Assembly: GCA_015231595.1 (NCBI GenBank)
Contig: JADGBH010000034.1
Coordinates: forward strand, 1-47,251
Source of the DNA: Desulfobacterales bacterium
GTDB taxonomy: Bacteria > Desulfobacterota > Desulfobacteria > Desulfobacterales > JADGBH01
Direction: 5' to 3'
Length of the DNA: 47,251 bases
The translations under genes were made by a program, and so were the position numbers. Position 1 is the stretch's first letter. Each line of letters begins with the position of its first letter. Positions 26,382 to 34,775 of the stretch are shown here, piece by piece. The notes beneath the pieces were generated by a model, which was not told the origin of the DNA, made no database searches, and saw only the letters and a list, made by a program, of their open reading frames with translations.

Positions 26382-27914
26382 ATGCTTTCAAAAGTTTTTA
26401 GCAGTTCAGTAACAGGAATTGATGCATACCTGATAGAAGTTGAAGTAGATATATCTTTTGGACTTCCAGCATATACAACTGTAGGACTGCCTGAAACATC
26501 AGTAAAAGAAAGTAGGGACCGCGTAAAGGCTGCAATAAAAAATTCTGGTTTTGCATTTCCAGATGATAGAATAACTGTTAATTTAGCTCCAGCTGATATA
26601 AAAAAAGAAGGAACTGGTTTCGATCTTCCAATAGCTATAGGCATACTTAGCGCTACAAAAGTTATACCCCAAGAAATTATAGTAAAATATCCTATTCTTG
26701 GTGAACTTTCCCTTGATGGAAGAATAAAGCCAGTTAAAGGATCTCTTTCTATGGCCCTTGCAGCAAAAGAAAAAAAATTTGAAGGCATAATTGTTCCCTA
26801 TGATAATGGACTTGAAGCATCGGTTGTAAAAGGTATTTCTGTTTTTCCAGTAAAAACGTTATCGGAAGTTATTGATTTTTTTAGGGGTTTTATAAATATA
26901 CCTCCTCTTATAAGCGATCTCCCTGAAATTTTCGATGAAGATATTGAATCTGAAGGTGATTTTTCAGAGGTAATGGGGCAAAATCACGTAAAAAGAGCGA
27001 TGGAAATTGCGGCGGCTGGAGGACATAATCTTATTATGATAGGACCTCCAGGCTCAGGAAAGACAATGCTATCAAGGCGAATTCCTACAATTTTACCCCC
27101 AATGACTTTTGAAGAAGCTATAGAAACTACAAAAATTTTCAGTGTATCTGGAATGCTTGAAAAAGGGCACGCTTTAGTCACAAAAAGACCTTTTAGGTCC
27201 CCCCATCATACAATATCTGATGCTGGACTTATTGGAGGAGGCCATATACCAAGACCTGGAGAAGTAAGCTTAGCCCATAACGGAGTTTTATTCCTTGATG
27301 AACTTTCAGAATTTAAAAAAAATGTTCTTGAAGTTTTAAGACAACCCCTTGAAGATAAAAAAGTTACTATTTCCAGAGCTCTTTCTACTATTACATATCC
27401 TTCAACTTTTATGTTAATAGCAGCTATGAATCCATGTCCCTGCGGCTATTATTCCGACCCAAAACATAAATGCAACTGTACGCCTCAGCAAATTTATAGA
27501 TATAGATCCAAAATTTCAGGACCTTTGCTTGACAGAATAGATATACACATTGAAGTACCAGCAGTTCCTTATAAAGAATTAATAGCTAAATCTTCGGCAG
27601 AAAAATCTGCCGATATTAGAAAACGCGTAACAAAGGCAAGAACATTACAAAATGAGAGATTTTTAAAGACAGCTATTCATTGCAATGCGCAAATGGGAAG
27701 CCGACATATCAATAAATATTGTTTAATTGATAAAGACTCATTAAATCTTCTTGAAAATGCAATAGATAAATTAGGGCTTTCAGCAAGAGCGTATAAGCGA
27801 ATTCTAAAAATTTCAAGAACTATAGCTGATCTACATGATGCTAAAGATATAAAATTAGAACATATAGCTGAATCTGTTCAATATAGGACTTTAGATAGGA
27901 GTAAAATTTTATGA
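26382..27914 (+). CDS. comM: YifB/ComM family Mg-chelatase-like AAA+ ATPase
   Basis: The 510-residue protein has the full ComM layout. An N-terminal ribosomal-S5-like/ChlI fold contains DISFGLPAYTTVGLPETSVKES, then LAPADIKKEGTGFDLPIAIG. The AAA+ core has Walker A GPPGSGKT (starting residue 221), Walker B VLFLDELSEF, and the PCPCGYYSDPKHKCNC cysteine motif. A C-terminal helical lid has GLSARAYKRILKISRTIADL. ComM is a hexameric helicase promoting branch migration during natural transformation; in non-competent bacteria its role is unclear. GGAGA about nine bases before the ATG fixes the start. It is probably transcribed alone or with the PBP gene 86 bases downstream. Confidence 0.93.
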   Translation: MLSKVFSSSVTGIDAYLIEVEVDISFGLPAYTTVGLPETSVKESRDRVKAAIKNSGFAFPDDRITVNLAPADIKKEGTGFDLPIAIGILSATKVIPQEIIVKYPILGELSLDGRIKPVKGSLSMALAAKEKKFEGIIVPYDNGLEASVVKGISVFPVKTLSEVIDFFRGFINIPPLISDLPEIFDEDIESEGDFSEVMGQNHVKRAMEIAAAGGHNLIMIGPPGSGKTMLSRRIPTILPPMTFEEAIETTKIFSVSGMLEKGHALVTKRPFRSPHHTISDAGLIGGGHIPRPGEVSLAHNGVLFLDELSEFKKNVLEVLRQPLEDKKVTISRALSTITYPSTFMLIAAMNPCPCGYYSDPKHKCNCTPQQIYRYRSKISGPLLDRIDIHIEVPAVPYKELIAKSSAEKSADIRKRVTKARTLQNERFLKTAIHCNAQMGSRHINKYCLIDKDSLNLLENAIDKLGLSARAYKRILKISRTIADLHDAKDIKLEHIAESVQYRTLDRSKIL

Positions 27915-28000
27915 CTATCATTATAACTTGAATAAGTGCTATAAGTATATCGTATAGATCAAATTTTATTATTCAATATTTTTAATAGGTTGAATAAAAA

Positions 28001-30247
28001 ATGTGTGAAGTAAATAACAAACTAAAAATATTAGTTAAGCCATCACTTTATCTATTTCTATTGTTGGGAATATGTTTACTTTTATATGGGATAAAAAATT
28101 CTAAATTAATTTCAACAAAGCCTACAATTGTTATATATGATAAAAGCGGCAATTATGTAAGCCTTATAAATGAATCCCAAAACGAAGACAGTTATGGTTT
28201 TTGGGAGTTTGATGAAATCCCAGAAAGAATAGCTAAGGCTTCTATTGCACTTGAAGATAAACGATTTTGGAATCATCCAGGAATAGATCCTATAGCCATT
28301 ATTAGAGCATTATTTCAAAATATATCAAAAGGTATACGTTTTTCAGGAGCATCAACTATTGCCATGCAGATTGCAAGAATGCAAAAACCAAATGAGAGGA
28401 CGTATGTTAACAAAATGATTGAATCTGTATCCGCTCTATGCATGACTATAAGGTGGGGAAGGGAAGCAATTTTAAAACATTATTTAAAAATTGCTCCTTA
28501 TGGTAATCAATGCCATGGAATTAATTTTGCTTCACGATATTATTTTGATAAACCTTCGTCTGATTTAAGTTGGGCAGAAATTGCTTTTTTATCAGCTCTA
28601 CCAAAAGCCCCAACAAGAATGAATCCATTTACTCGGAATGGAAAAAAAATGGCCATAGAAAGAGGATTTCTTATTTTAAGGGCTTTAAAAAATAACGGAG
28701 ATTTATCGGAAGAAAATTTTTTTTTAGCAGCTTCCCAAATAAAAGCTATTAGTCTTCAACCTAAAAAAATAAGGCCTTTAAACACTCTACATGCGATTTT
28801 AAAATTAGAAGAAATAATAAAAAAAGATTATGTTTATTATTCATCCTTAAAAAAAACTATAATTTTTTCTACAATGGATTTAAAAATTCAAGATATTGTA
28901 GAAAAATTTTCTTTATCCTACCTTCAAAAATGGATAGCAGATGGAGCATCTAATCTTTCTGTTATTATTTTAGACAAAGAAAGCATGAATGTTATAGCAT
29001 GGCTTGGGTCGTCTGATTATTTTAATTCGGATAGAGGCGCTATAGATTTTAATAATTCTAAACGTTCTCCCGGAAGCAGTTTAAAGCCTTTTATATATGC
29101 TCATGCGTTTGAAAGAGGAGTTATCGCTCCAAATACTATTCTTTATGATACAAAAAAACTTTCGATAGGAATTGATAATGCTGATATGTATTTTCTTGGA
29201 GCTATGCTTCCGAGACAAGCCCTTGCAAATTCACGAAATATTCCGGCGATTAATCTTGTAAAAGCAATTGGCATTGATGAGTTATATCTTTTTTTAAGAA
29301 ATATTGGGTTACACAATAACCTTATGCCTGCTGAATATTATGGATATGGCATAGCTATTGGAACTCTTCCTGTAAATCTTGAAAGTCTTATGTGTGCTTA
29401 CGGAATGATTGCAAATGACGGGATATTTAAAGAAGCTAAATTTTTTAATGAACAAAGGATATCTGTTCCTTGTAGAATAATGTCTTCAGATATATCTCGG
29501 CTTATAACTCTATATCTTGCCGACCCGTTAGCTCGTCTCCCAAGCTTTCAAAGGATGGGATCCTCAGAATACCCTTTCCCTGTTGCTATCAAAACCGGAA
29601 CATCTCAGGGTTGTAGGGATGCTTGGGCTGTGGCCTATTCAAAAAAATTTATTGTAGGCGTATGGGTTGGAAGGCCTGATGGAAAAAGCATGAATGAGCT
29701 TGGAGGTTATAGTACATCCGCTGCATTGGTTCAAAAAATTCTTTTTTTTCTTCATAAAGATGAAGTCTTTGGTTTTTTTGATTTGTCGTTTTTAAAACCT
29801 GAAGGTTATGAACCCGTTGAAATATGTTCAACCACAGGTAAGCCTTTAGGCAGGATTTGTGAATCAATTTTTACAGAATGGCTGCCAAAAGAAAAAGAGT
29901 ATACCACAAAATCATTGTATGGAATGGAAGACTTAATTAAAGAAGGATATTTAAACAATAAGGAAAAAAAAATAAAAATAACTATAAATTCTCCTGAAAA
30001 TGGGATTAATGTATTAATTAATCCTGATTATCCTTATAGCTTAAACACACTGGCGTTAAGGGCTACAACCGAACCTAAAGCATCTCAAATCGTTTGGTAT
30101 GTTGATGGAAGGCCTTTTAAAATAACCGAGCCTTCTTACGATGTGAGATGGAATCTTAAACCCGGAAGGCATGCTTTTCAGGTTTATATTCCTTTACGAC
30201 AAGAATGTTCTGAAGTAGTTGAAATAAATGTAATTGGAGCAATTTAA
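28001..30247 (+). CDS. pbpC: Penicillin-binding protein 1C (bifunctional transglycosylase/transpeptidase)
   Basis: The 748-residue inner-membrane protein has an N-terminal anchor (about 15-30). The glycosyltransferase domain (GT51) has catalytic Glu85 in ALEDKRFWNHPGIDP and the STIAMQIARM motif. The transpeptidase domain has nucleophile Ser359 in SPGSSLKP, an SRN motif (LANSRNIPA) and KTGTS. The C-terminus (from about 660) is a BiPBP_C immunoglobulin-like domain (NTLALRATTEPKASQIVWYV and following), which marks PBP1C. It polymerises and cross-links peptidoglycan. No alpha-2-macroglobulin gene (yfhM), the common partner of pbpC, is next to it. It is convergent with clpA, 30 bases apart. Confidence 0.92.
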   Translation: MCEVNNKLKILVKPSLYLFLLLGICLLLYGIKNSKLISTKPTIVIYDKSGNYVSLINESQNEDSYGFWEFDEIPERIAKASIALEDKRFWNHPGIDPIAIIRALFQNISKGIRFSGASTIAMQIARMQKPNERTYVNKMIESVSALCMTIRWGREAILKHYLKIAPYGNQCHGINFASRYYFDKPSSDLSWAEIAFLSALPKAPTRMNPFTRNGKKMAIERGFLILRALKNNGDLSEENFFLAASQIKAISLQPKKIRPLNTLHAILKLEEIIKKDYVYYSSLKKTIIFSTMDLKIQDIVEKFSLSYLQKWIADGASNLSVIILDKESMNVIAWLGSSDYFNSDRGAIDFNNSKRSPGSSLKPFIYAHAFERGVIAPNTILYDTKKLSIGIDNADMYFLGAMLPRQALANSRNIPAINLVKAIGIDELYLFLRNIGLHNNLMPAEYYGYGIAIGTLPVNLESLMCAYGMIANDGIFKEAKFFNEQRISVPCRIMSSDISRLITLYLADPLARLPSFQRMGSSEYPFPVAIKTGTSQGCRDAWAVAYSKKFIVGVWVGRPDGKSMNELGGYSTSAALVQKILFFLHKDEVFGFFDLSFLKPEGYEPVEICSTTGKPLGRICESIFTEWLPKEKEYTTKSLYGMEDLIKEGYLNNKEKKIKITINSPENGINVLINPDYPYSLNTLALRATTEPKASQIVWYVDGRPFKITEPSYDVRWNLKPGRHAFQVYIPLRQECSEVVEINVIGAI

Positions 30248-30277
30248 GACAGTCTGCCATTACGGGACACTTCTCTA

Positions 30278-32521
30278 TTACTCATAAACAAAAGTTAATT
30301 TATCCTTTTCTTTATCAATATCTACTTTCACATTTCCTCCTTTTTGAAGTTTTCCAAATAATATTTCATCTGCAAGCGCATCTTTAATTTCAGATTGAAT
30401 AACTCTCGCTAAAGGACGAGCTCCAAATTTAGGATCATGTCCTTTTTTTGCAAGCCACAATATTGCATCCTGCGATAATTCAATATGGGCTTTTTTATCT
30501 GCGAGTTGATCTTTAAGCTCAGCAATAAATTTTCCCACAATTTTTTCCATTGTATTAGGGGATAACGAATTAAATGATATAATTGAATCTAATCTGTTTC
30601 TAAACTCCGGAGAAAAAAGCTGTTCTATAGCTTTTTTTCCTTTAGATTCAGAAATATTTTTTAAATCTCCAAATCCAATTGGAATTCCGGCTAATTCCCT
30701 TGCACCTGCATTGGATGTCATGATTAATATTACATTTCTAAAGTCAGCTTTTTTTCCATTATTATCAGTAAGCGTTGCATGATCCATTACTTGAAGCAAT
30801 ATATTAAACAAGTCCATATGTGCTTTTTCTATTTCGTCTAGAAGAAGAACACAGTAAGGATGTTTTCGTATTCCGTCAGTTAATAATCCTCCTTGCTCAA
30901 AACCTATATATCCAGGGGGTGCCCCTATCAATCTTGCAACAGCGTGTTTTTCCATGTATTCACTCATGTCAAAACGGATAAACTCGATTCCAAGTATAGC
31001 GGCAAGCTGTTTTGCAACTTCAGTTTTTCCAACCCCTGTTGGCCCCGTAAATAAAAAGGAACCAACAGGTTTTCCTGGTGCTGCAAGTCCTGCTCTTGAT
31101 CTTTTTATTGAAGTCGTAACAGCTGAGATTGCTTCGTCTTGTCCATAAACTACTGACTTTAAGCCTGGTTCAAGGTCTTCGAGCTTAGTTTTATCAGACG
31201 CAGAAACGCTTTTTGTAGGGATTTTTGCCATTTTAGCAATTATTTTTTCAATGTCTGAAGGCTGAACAATTTTACGTTTAGGAGAACCAGAAATTTTAAT
31301 AAAAGCACCTACTTCATCAATAACATCAATAGCTTTATCTGGAAGATATCTGTCATTTACATGCTTTGCTGAAAGTTCGACAGCCGATTTAAGGGATTTA
31401 TCTGAATAAATTATTCCATGGAATTCTTCATACTTTGATTTTAAGCCTTTTAATATATTATATGCGTCTTTAATAGAAGGCTCTGCGATTTCAATTTTTT
31501 CAAAACGCCTTGATAAAGCTCTGTCTTTTTCAAAATGATTTTTAAATTCTTCGTAAGTTGTTGAACCAATACATCTCAATTCTCCAGTTGCAAGCGCTGG
31601 TTTAAGAATATTCGAAGCATCCATTGATCCGCTGCTTGTAGCTCCAGCTCCAACGATAGTGTGAATTTCATCTATAAACAAAATAGCATTTTTTTTCTTT
31701 TTTACAGCTAATATTATTGATTTTAATCTCCGCTCAAAATCTCCACGAAATTTTGTTCCAGCTAAAAGTCCACCCATATCAAGAGAATAGATGTGAACAT
31801 CATTTAACATTTCAGGGACATTTTTGTTAAAAATCATTTGAGCAAGTCCTTCAGCTAAAGCTGTTTTTCCAACGCCAGGCTCTCCAACAAATACAGGATT
31901 ATTTTTACGCCTTCTGCAAAGCACTTGAATAGTTCTTTCTAATTCATGATTACGACCTATTAAAGGATCAAGTTTTCCCTGTTCAGCTAATTCGTAAAGA
32001 TCAATAGTAAATATTTTTAAAGGGTTAGATTTTTCTTTTTTATCAGTATCAGATTTATCATCAGAATCATCTTTGCCTTCTTTCAGTGGGAATTCAGTCA
32101 TTCCATGGGAAACATAATTTAAAACAGTTATTCTTTCTATTCCCTCTGATTGTAAAAAATATGCGGCGTGGGAATCCTCTTCAAGAAAAATTGCTGCAAG
32201 AACATCTCCTACTGAAAGCTCTTTTTTTTCAGCAGATCTGGCTTGAGATACAGCTCTTTGGATGGTTCTTTGAAAACCTAGTGTTTGCTGTAATACATAT
32301 TCATTTTCTTGGGGAATGCTTTCTAATTTTTCTTGAAAAAATTCTCCTATTCGAGTTTTTAGCTTTTCGATATTGCCACCACAGTGTTCAATAATGTCTA
32401 TTCCCAACTTATCATGTAAGATAGCGAATAGAACATGTTCAAGGCAAATATACTCATGACGCCTTTTTTTTGCTTCTCTTACAGCAAACGCTAAAACTGT
32501 ATTAACTTCCTTGTTTAACAT
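30278..32521 (-). CDS. clpA: ATP-dependent Clp protease ATP-binding subunit ClpA
   Basis: The 747-residue Hsp100 unfoldase has an N-domain of two Clp_N repeats (about 1-145, NKEVNTVLAFAVREAKKRRH), a D1 AAA+ with Walker A GEPGVGKTAL (about residue 215), and a D2 AAA+ with Walker A GPTGVGKTEV (about residue 495) and the LLLDEIEKAH Walker B. A C-terminal D2-small domain is present. A ClpP-binding IGF/IGL-type loop fits GIPIGFGDLKN. No ClpB/ClpC middle coiled coil is present, so ClpA is the right call. It lies four bases after clpS, so ClpS hands N-degron substrates to this ATPase and the pair is expressed together. Confidence 0.95.
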   Translation of the reverse strand: MLNKEVNTVLAFAVREAKKRRHEYICLEHVLFAILHDKLGIDIIEHCGGNIEKLKTRIGEFFQEKLESIPQENEYVLQQTLGFQRTIQRAVSQARSAEKKELSVGDVLAAIFLEEDSHAAYFLQSEGIERITVLNYVSHGMTEFPLKEGKDDSDDKSDTDKKEKSNPLKIFTIDLYELAEQGKLDPLIGRNHELERTIQVLCRRRKNNPVFVGEPGVGKTALAEGLAQMIFNKNVPEMLNDVHIYSLDMGGLLAGTKFRGDFERRLKSIILAVKKKKNAILFIDEIHTIVGAGATSSGSMDASNILKPALATGELRCIGSTTYEEFKNHFEKDRALSRRFEKIEIAEPSIKDAYNILKGLKSKYEEFHGIIYSDKSLKSAVELSAKHVNDRYLPDKAIDVIDEVGAFIKISGSPKRKIVQPSDIEKIIAKMAKIPTKSVSASDKTKLEDLEPGLKSVVYGQDEAISAVTTSIKRSRAGLAAPGKPVGSFLFTGPTGVGKTEVAKQLAAILGIEFIRFDMSEYMEKHAVARLIGAPPGYIGFEQGGLLTDGIRKHPYCVLLLDEIEKAHMDLFNILLQVMDHATLTDNNGKKADFRNVILIMTSNAGARELAGIPIGFGDLKNISESKGKKAIEQLFSPEFRNRLDSIISFNSLSPNTMEKIVGKFIAELKDQLADKKAHIELSQDAILWLAKKGHDPKFGARPLARVIQSEIKDALADEILFGKLQKGGNVKVDIDKEKDKLTFVYE

Positions 32522-32525
32522 AGCT

Positions 32526-32840
32526 TTATAATTTCTCCATACTACACCTTAATGGGAAAGACCTTTCTTGAGAAAGAGCGTGAACTTTTTCAATCTTAGT
32601 TTCAGCCATTTCAAAAGTATATACTCCACATATTCCTATCCCTTTTTTATGTATATTAAGCATAATTAAAGTTGCTTCTTCAAGAGGTTTAAGAAATACA
32701 TACATCAAAATTTCAACTACAAACTCCATTGGTGTGTAATCATCATTGTGAAGTATAACCTTATACATGGGAGGCTCAATGTTTTTAGGCTTTTCTTTTA
32801 CTTTTTCTCTTTCTTTTACTTCTGGACTTTGAAGGGTCAT
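32526..32840 (-). CDS. clpS: ClpS adaptor for ClpAP (N-end rule)
   Basis: The 104-residue protein starts with a charged flexible extension (about 1-22). The ClpS core then carries the hallmark YKVILHNDDYTPMEFVVEIL, whose Asn-Asp-Asp and Met line the N-degron pocket, and ends with the helix and strand KIEKVHALSQERSFPLRCSMEKL. It binds ClpA and delivers proteins with bulky hydrophobic N-termini. It directly precedes clpA with a four-base gap. The GGAGG site is about 14 bases before the ATG. Confidence 0.95.
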   Translation of the reverse strand: MTLQSPEVKEREKVKEKPKNIEPPMYKVILHNDDYTPMEFVVEILMYVFLKPLEEATLIMLNIHKKGIGICGVYTFEMAETKIEKVHALSQERSFPLRCSMEKL

Positions 32841-33254
32841 AGTTTATATCATTCCTCCATAAAATCCTTATTTTTAAAATACAATTGCTTTGTCAGTAAT
32901 GAACTTATGGGTAAACTATTAAGTTTAATCCACAAAAACCAAATTGACAATGAATGAATATAGTATAATCATATAATAATTTAAATCAATCTTTTTTATA
33001 AAATCAATACTTTTTTACGTAGCACTGAAGAGACTTAATTATCAAACAGTTGTCCCAAACTCAAAAGCATGTGTTTTTTTCAAAGAATACTATTTTTTTA
33101 CGTTTATGTAGATTTAATTTTTTTCCTGCCTATAATTTTCTTCATTTAGAAAGAATTGAAAAAGGCTTTGACCGCACAATCATTAATGTAGTATGATTTC
33201 TATTCAACATGTTACAAAAAATATCAACTTAATTTTTAGAGAAAGTAAACAATC
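32841..33254. other. 414-base intergenic region between divergent clpS and the methyltransferase gene
   Basis: It is AT-rich with no credible open frame or strong hairpin. The only element I can support is the candidate promoter at 33168-33197 for the rightward gene. The clpS side should contain a leftward promoter, but I could not pick one with confidence. Confidence 0.5.
33168..33197 (+). promoter_or_regulatory. Candidate sigma-70 promoter for the methyltransferase gene
   Basis: TTGACC (33168-33173), an 18-base spacer and TATGAT (33192-33197), 57 bases before the start codon. Both hexamers differ by one base from the consensus. Confidence 0.5.
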
Positions 33255-34031
33255 ATGTTATTAGGAAGGGAACAAAGATGTAATCCTAATCTTTCAGCTT
33301 TAGAAAGATTTTATATATCAATTTTAGGAATGCCGATTATAGGCCTCAGAATAAGGGGCAGAAATATTTTTTCCCTTATTCCAAAAGATAGAGAATATAA
33401 GGCAATATTAGATGCTGGGTCTGGAACTGGAGTATTTTCTTTTGAACTTGCAAAACGTTTTCCTAAAGCCCAAATAATAGGAATAGACATTCTCAAAAAT
33501 GTTGTTAATGCAGGGAATGATATTGCAAAAAAAATAAATGCTCAAAATGTTAAATTTATACATGGAAACCTTGAAAGTCTAAATTTTAGAGATAAATTTG
33601 ATTTGATTGTATGTGTAGATATTTTAGAGCATATTGAAAATGACATAAGAGCATTGCAGATACTAAATGAATATTTAACACCTTCCGGAACTCTTGTATT
33701 GCATGTTCCAGCCTTATATCGACGGTATCCTGTATTTAAAAAAAATTTTAATTTTGACGTTGAAACTCATGTTAGAGTAGGGTACGAATTATCAGAAATA
33801 AGGAATAAGTCTGAAAATGCTGGTTTTACAATAAAACAAATCGGTTTTACATATGGCTTTTGGGAAACGCTTGCTAATAACTTAAGCTATATGATTACAA
33901 GAGCGCGAATGGAAAATAAAATGCTATATGCTTGTGCTTTTCCATTCTTAAATTTACTGTCACTAATAGGATCAAAATCCAGACCTAAAAAAATTGGTGC
34001 AGGCATTTATATTATAGGGCAAAAATCGTGA
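33255..34031 (+). CDS. Class I SAM-dependent methyltransferase
   Basis: The 258-residue protein has the methyltransferase motifs in order: I (ILDAGSGTGVFSFELAKRF, about residues 53-71), post-I acid (IIGIDI), the N/D-rich adenine segment (VKFIHGNLESLNF), and motif IV (FDLIVCVDILEHIENDIRAL). The rest fits the methyltransferase_11 family (LHVPALYRRYPVFKKNFNFD). The substrate is not predictable; nearest neighbours give no pathway. The C-terminal segment has two hydrophobic stretches (LYACAFPFLNLLSLIG) suggesting association with a membrane or lipid-linked acceptor. The ribosome binding site is weak. Confidence 0.85.
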   Translation: MLLGREQRCNPNLSALERFYISILGMPIIGLRIRGRNIFSLIPKDREYKAILDAGSGTGVFSFELAKRFPKAQIIGIDILKNVVNAGNDIAKKINAQNVKFIHGNLESLNFRDKFDLIVCVDILEHIENDIRALQILNEYLTPSGTLVLHVPALYRRYPVFKKNFNFDVETHVRVGYELSEIRNKSENAGFTIKQIGFTYGFWETLANNLSYMITRARMENKMLYACAFPFLNLLSLIGSKSRPKKIGAGIYIIGQKS

Positions 34032-34175
34032 AACAATTTGGAGTTGAGATGTTTATTTAACACTCAAGATAAAATTGACTTTTTATTTTTTATCTGATAT
34101 GCAACCGCTCTTTAGGTTATTTATTTTATTAAATTATCAATTATTAATTAAAAAAAAGAGGAGGATTATTAAATT

Positions 34176-34637
34176 ATGAGTAAAAAATTGTATTTATTAG
34201 TCGGCGTTATGCTATTGGCATGTTTTTTCGTTGTGAATGCTCTTTATGCAGGAACAAAAGTGTCTGATGTAATAAAAATGGAGAACAAAGCTTACAAGAA
34301 ACACACAAAGCCTATAGTTGATTTTTCCCATAAAAAACATAATGAAGATTATAAGATAGACTGCGGTGAATGCCATCATGATAAAAATAACAAACCATTA
34401 AAGAATTTGAAAGCGGGTGACAATGTTCAAGAATGTATGGAATGTCACAAAAAAGAAGGTTATGTTACTGGCAAAGCAGCAAAAGATTTATCTGATAAAC
34501 AAAAATTAGAATACCATGCTAACGCTATGCATGATAACTGTACTGAATGCCACAAAAAACATAATAAGGAAAAGAAATTAAAAAAAGATGATAAAGGCTA
34601 TGCTCCAGCTACATGTGTCACTTGTCACGCTAAATAA
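34176..34637 (+). CDS. Periplasmic tetraheme cytochrome c3 (class III)
   Basis: The 153-residue protein has a signal peptide (about 1-25, ending NALYAG). The mature protein has four CxxCH sites: CGECH, CMECH, CTECH and CVTCH. Distal histidines are seen in FSHKKHNEDY and YHANAMHDN. This spacing matches tetraheme cytochrome c3 of sulfate reducers, which shuttles electrons between periplasmic hydrogenases or formate dehydrogenases and membrane complexes. The many lysines fit a basic redox-partner surface. It has a strong AGGAGG site and is followed by a good terminator, so it is probably monocistronic. The gene is the clearest hint to sulfate-reducer ancestry. Confidence 0.92.
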   Translation: MSKKLYLLVGVMLLACFFVVNALYAGTKVSDVIKMENKAYKKHTKPIVDFSHKKHNEDYKIDCGECHHDKNNKPLKNLKAGDNVQECMECHKKEGYVTGKAAKDLSDKQKLEYHANAMHDNCTECHKKHNKEKKLKKDDKGYAPATCVTCHAK

Positions 34638-34661
34638 GTAAAAAAATTTTAAACTATCCAA

Positions 34662-34708
34662 TAAATAAGGCGATGATATTTTTTATATCTCGCCTTTATT
34701 TTTTTTTA
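34662..34708 (+). terminator. Rho-independent terminator after cytochrome c3
   Basis: AATAAGGCGA and TCGCCTTTATT pair around an AT loop, followed by a T-run (TTTTTTTT). It lies 25 bases after the stop codon. Confidence 0.85.
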
Positions 34709-34775
34709 TTGATACATTAAACCTACCATTTAATCAAAATTAATACCTGAATATAGCAAAAAGGAGCAAATAAGA

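Noticed and set aside
26342..26788. 148-codon antisense frame over comM
   Set aside because: Overlaps the well-supported ComM N-terminal domain; serine-rich shadow translation.
32943..32970. TTGACA...TATAAT pair as a promoter
   Set aside because: The spacing to the two TATAAT copies is about 14 and 22 bases, neither near 17.
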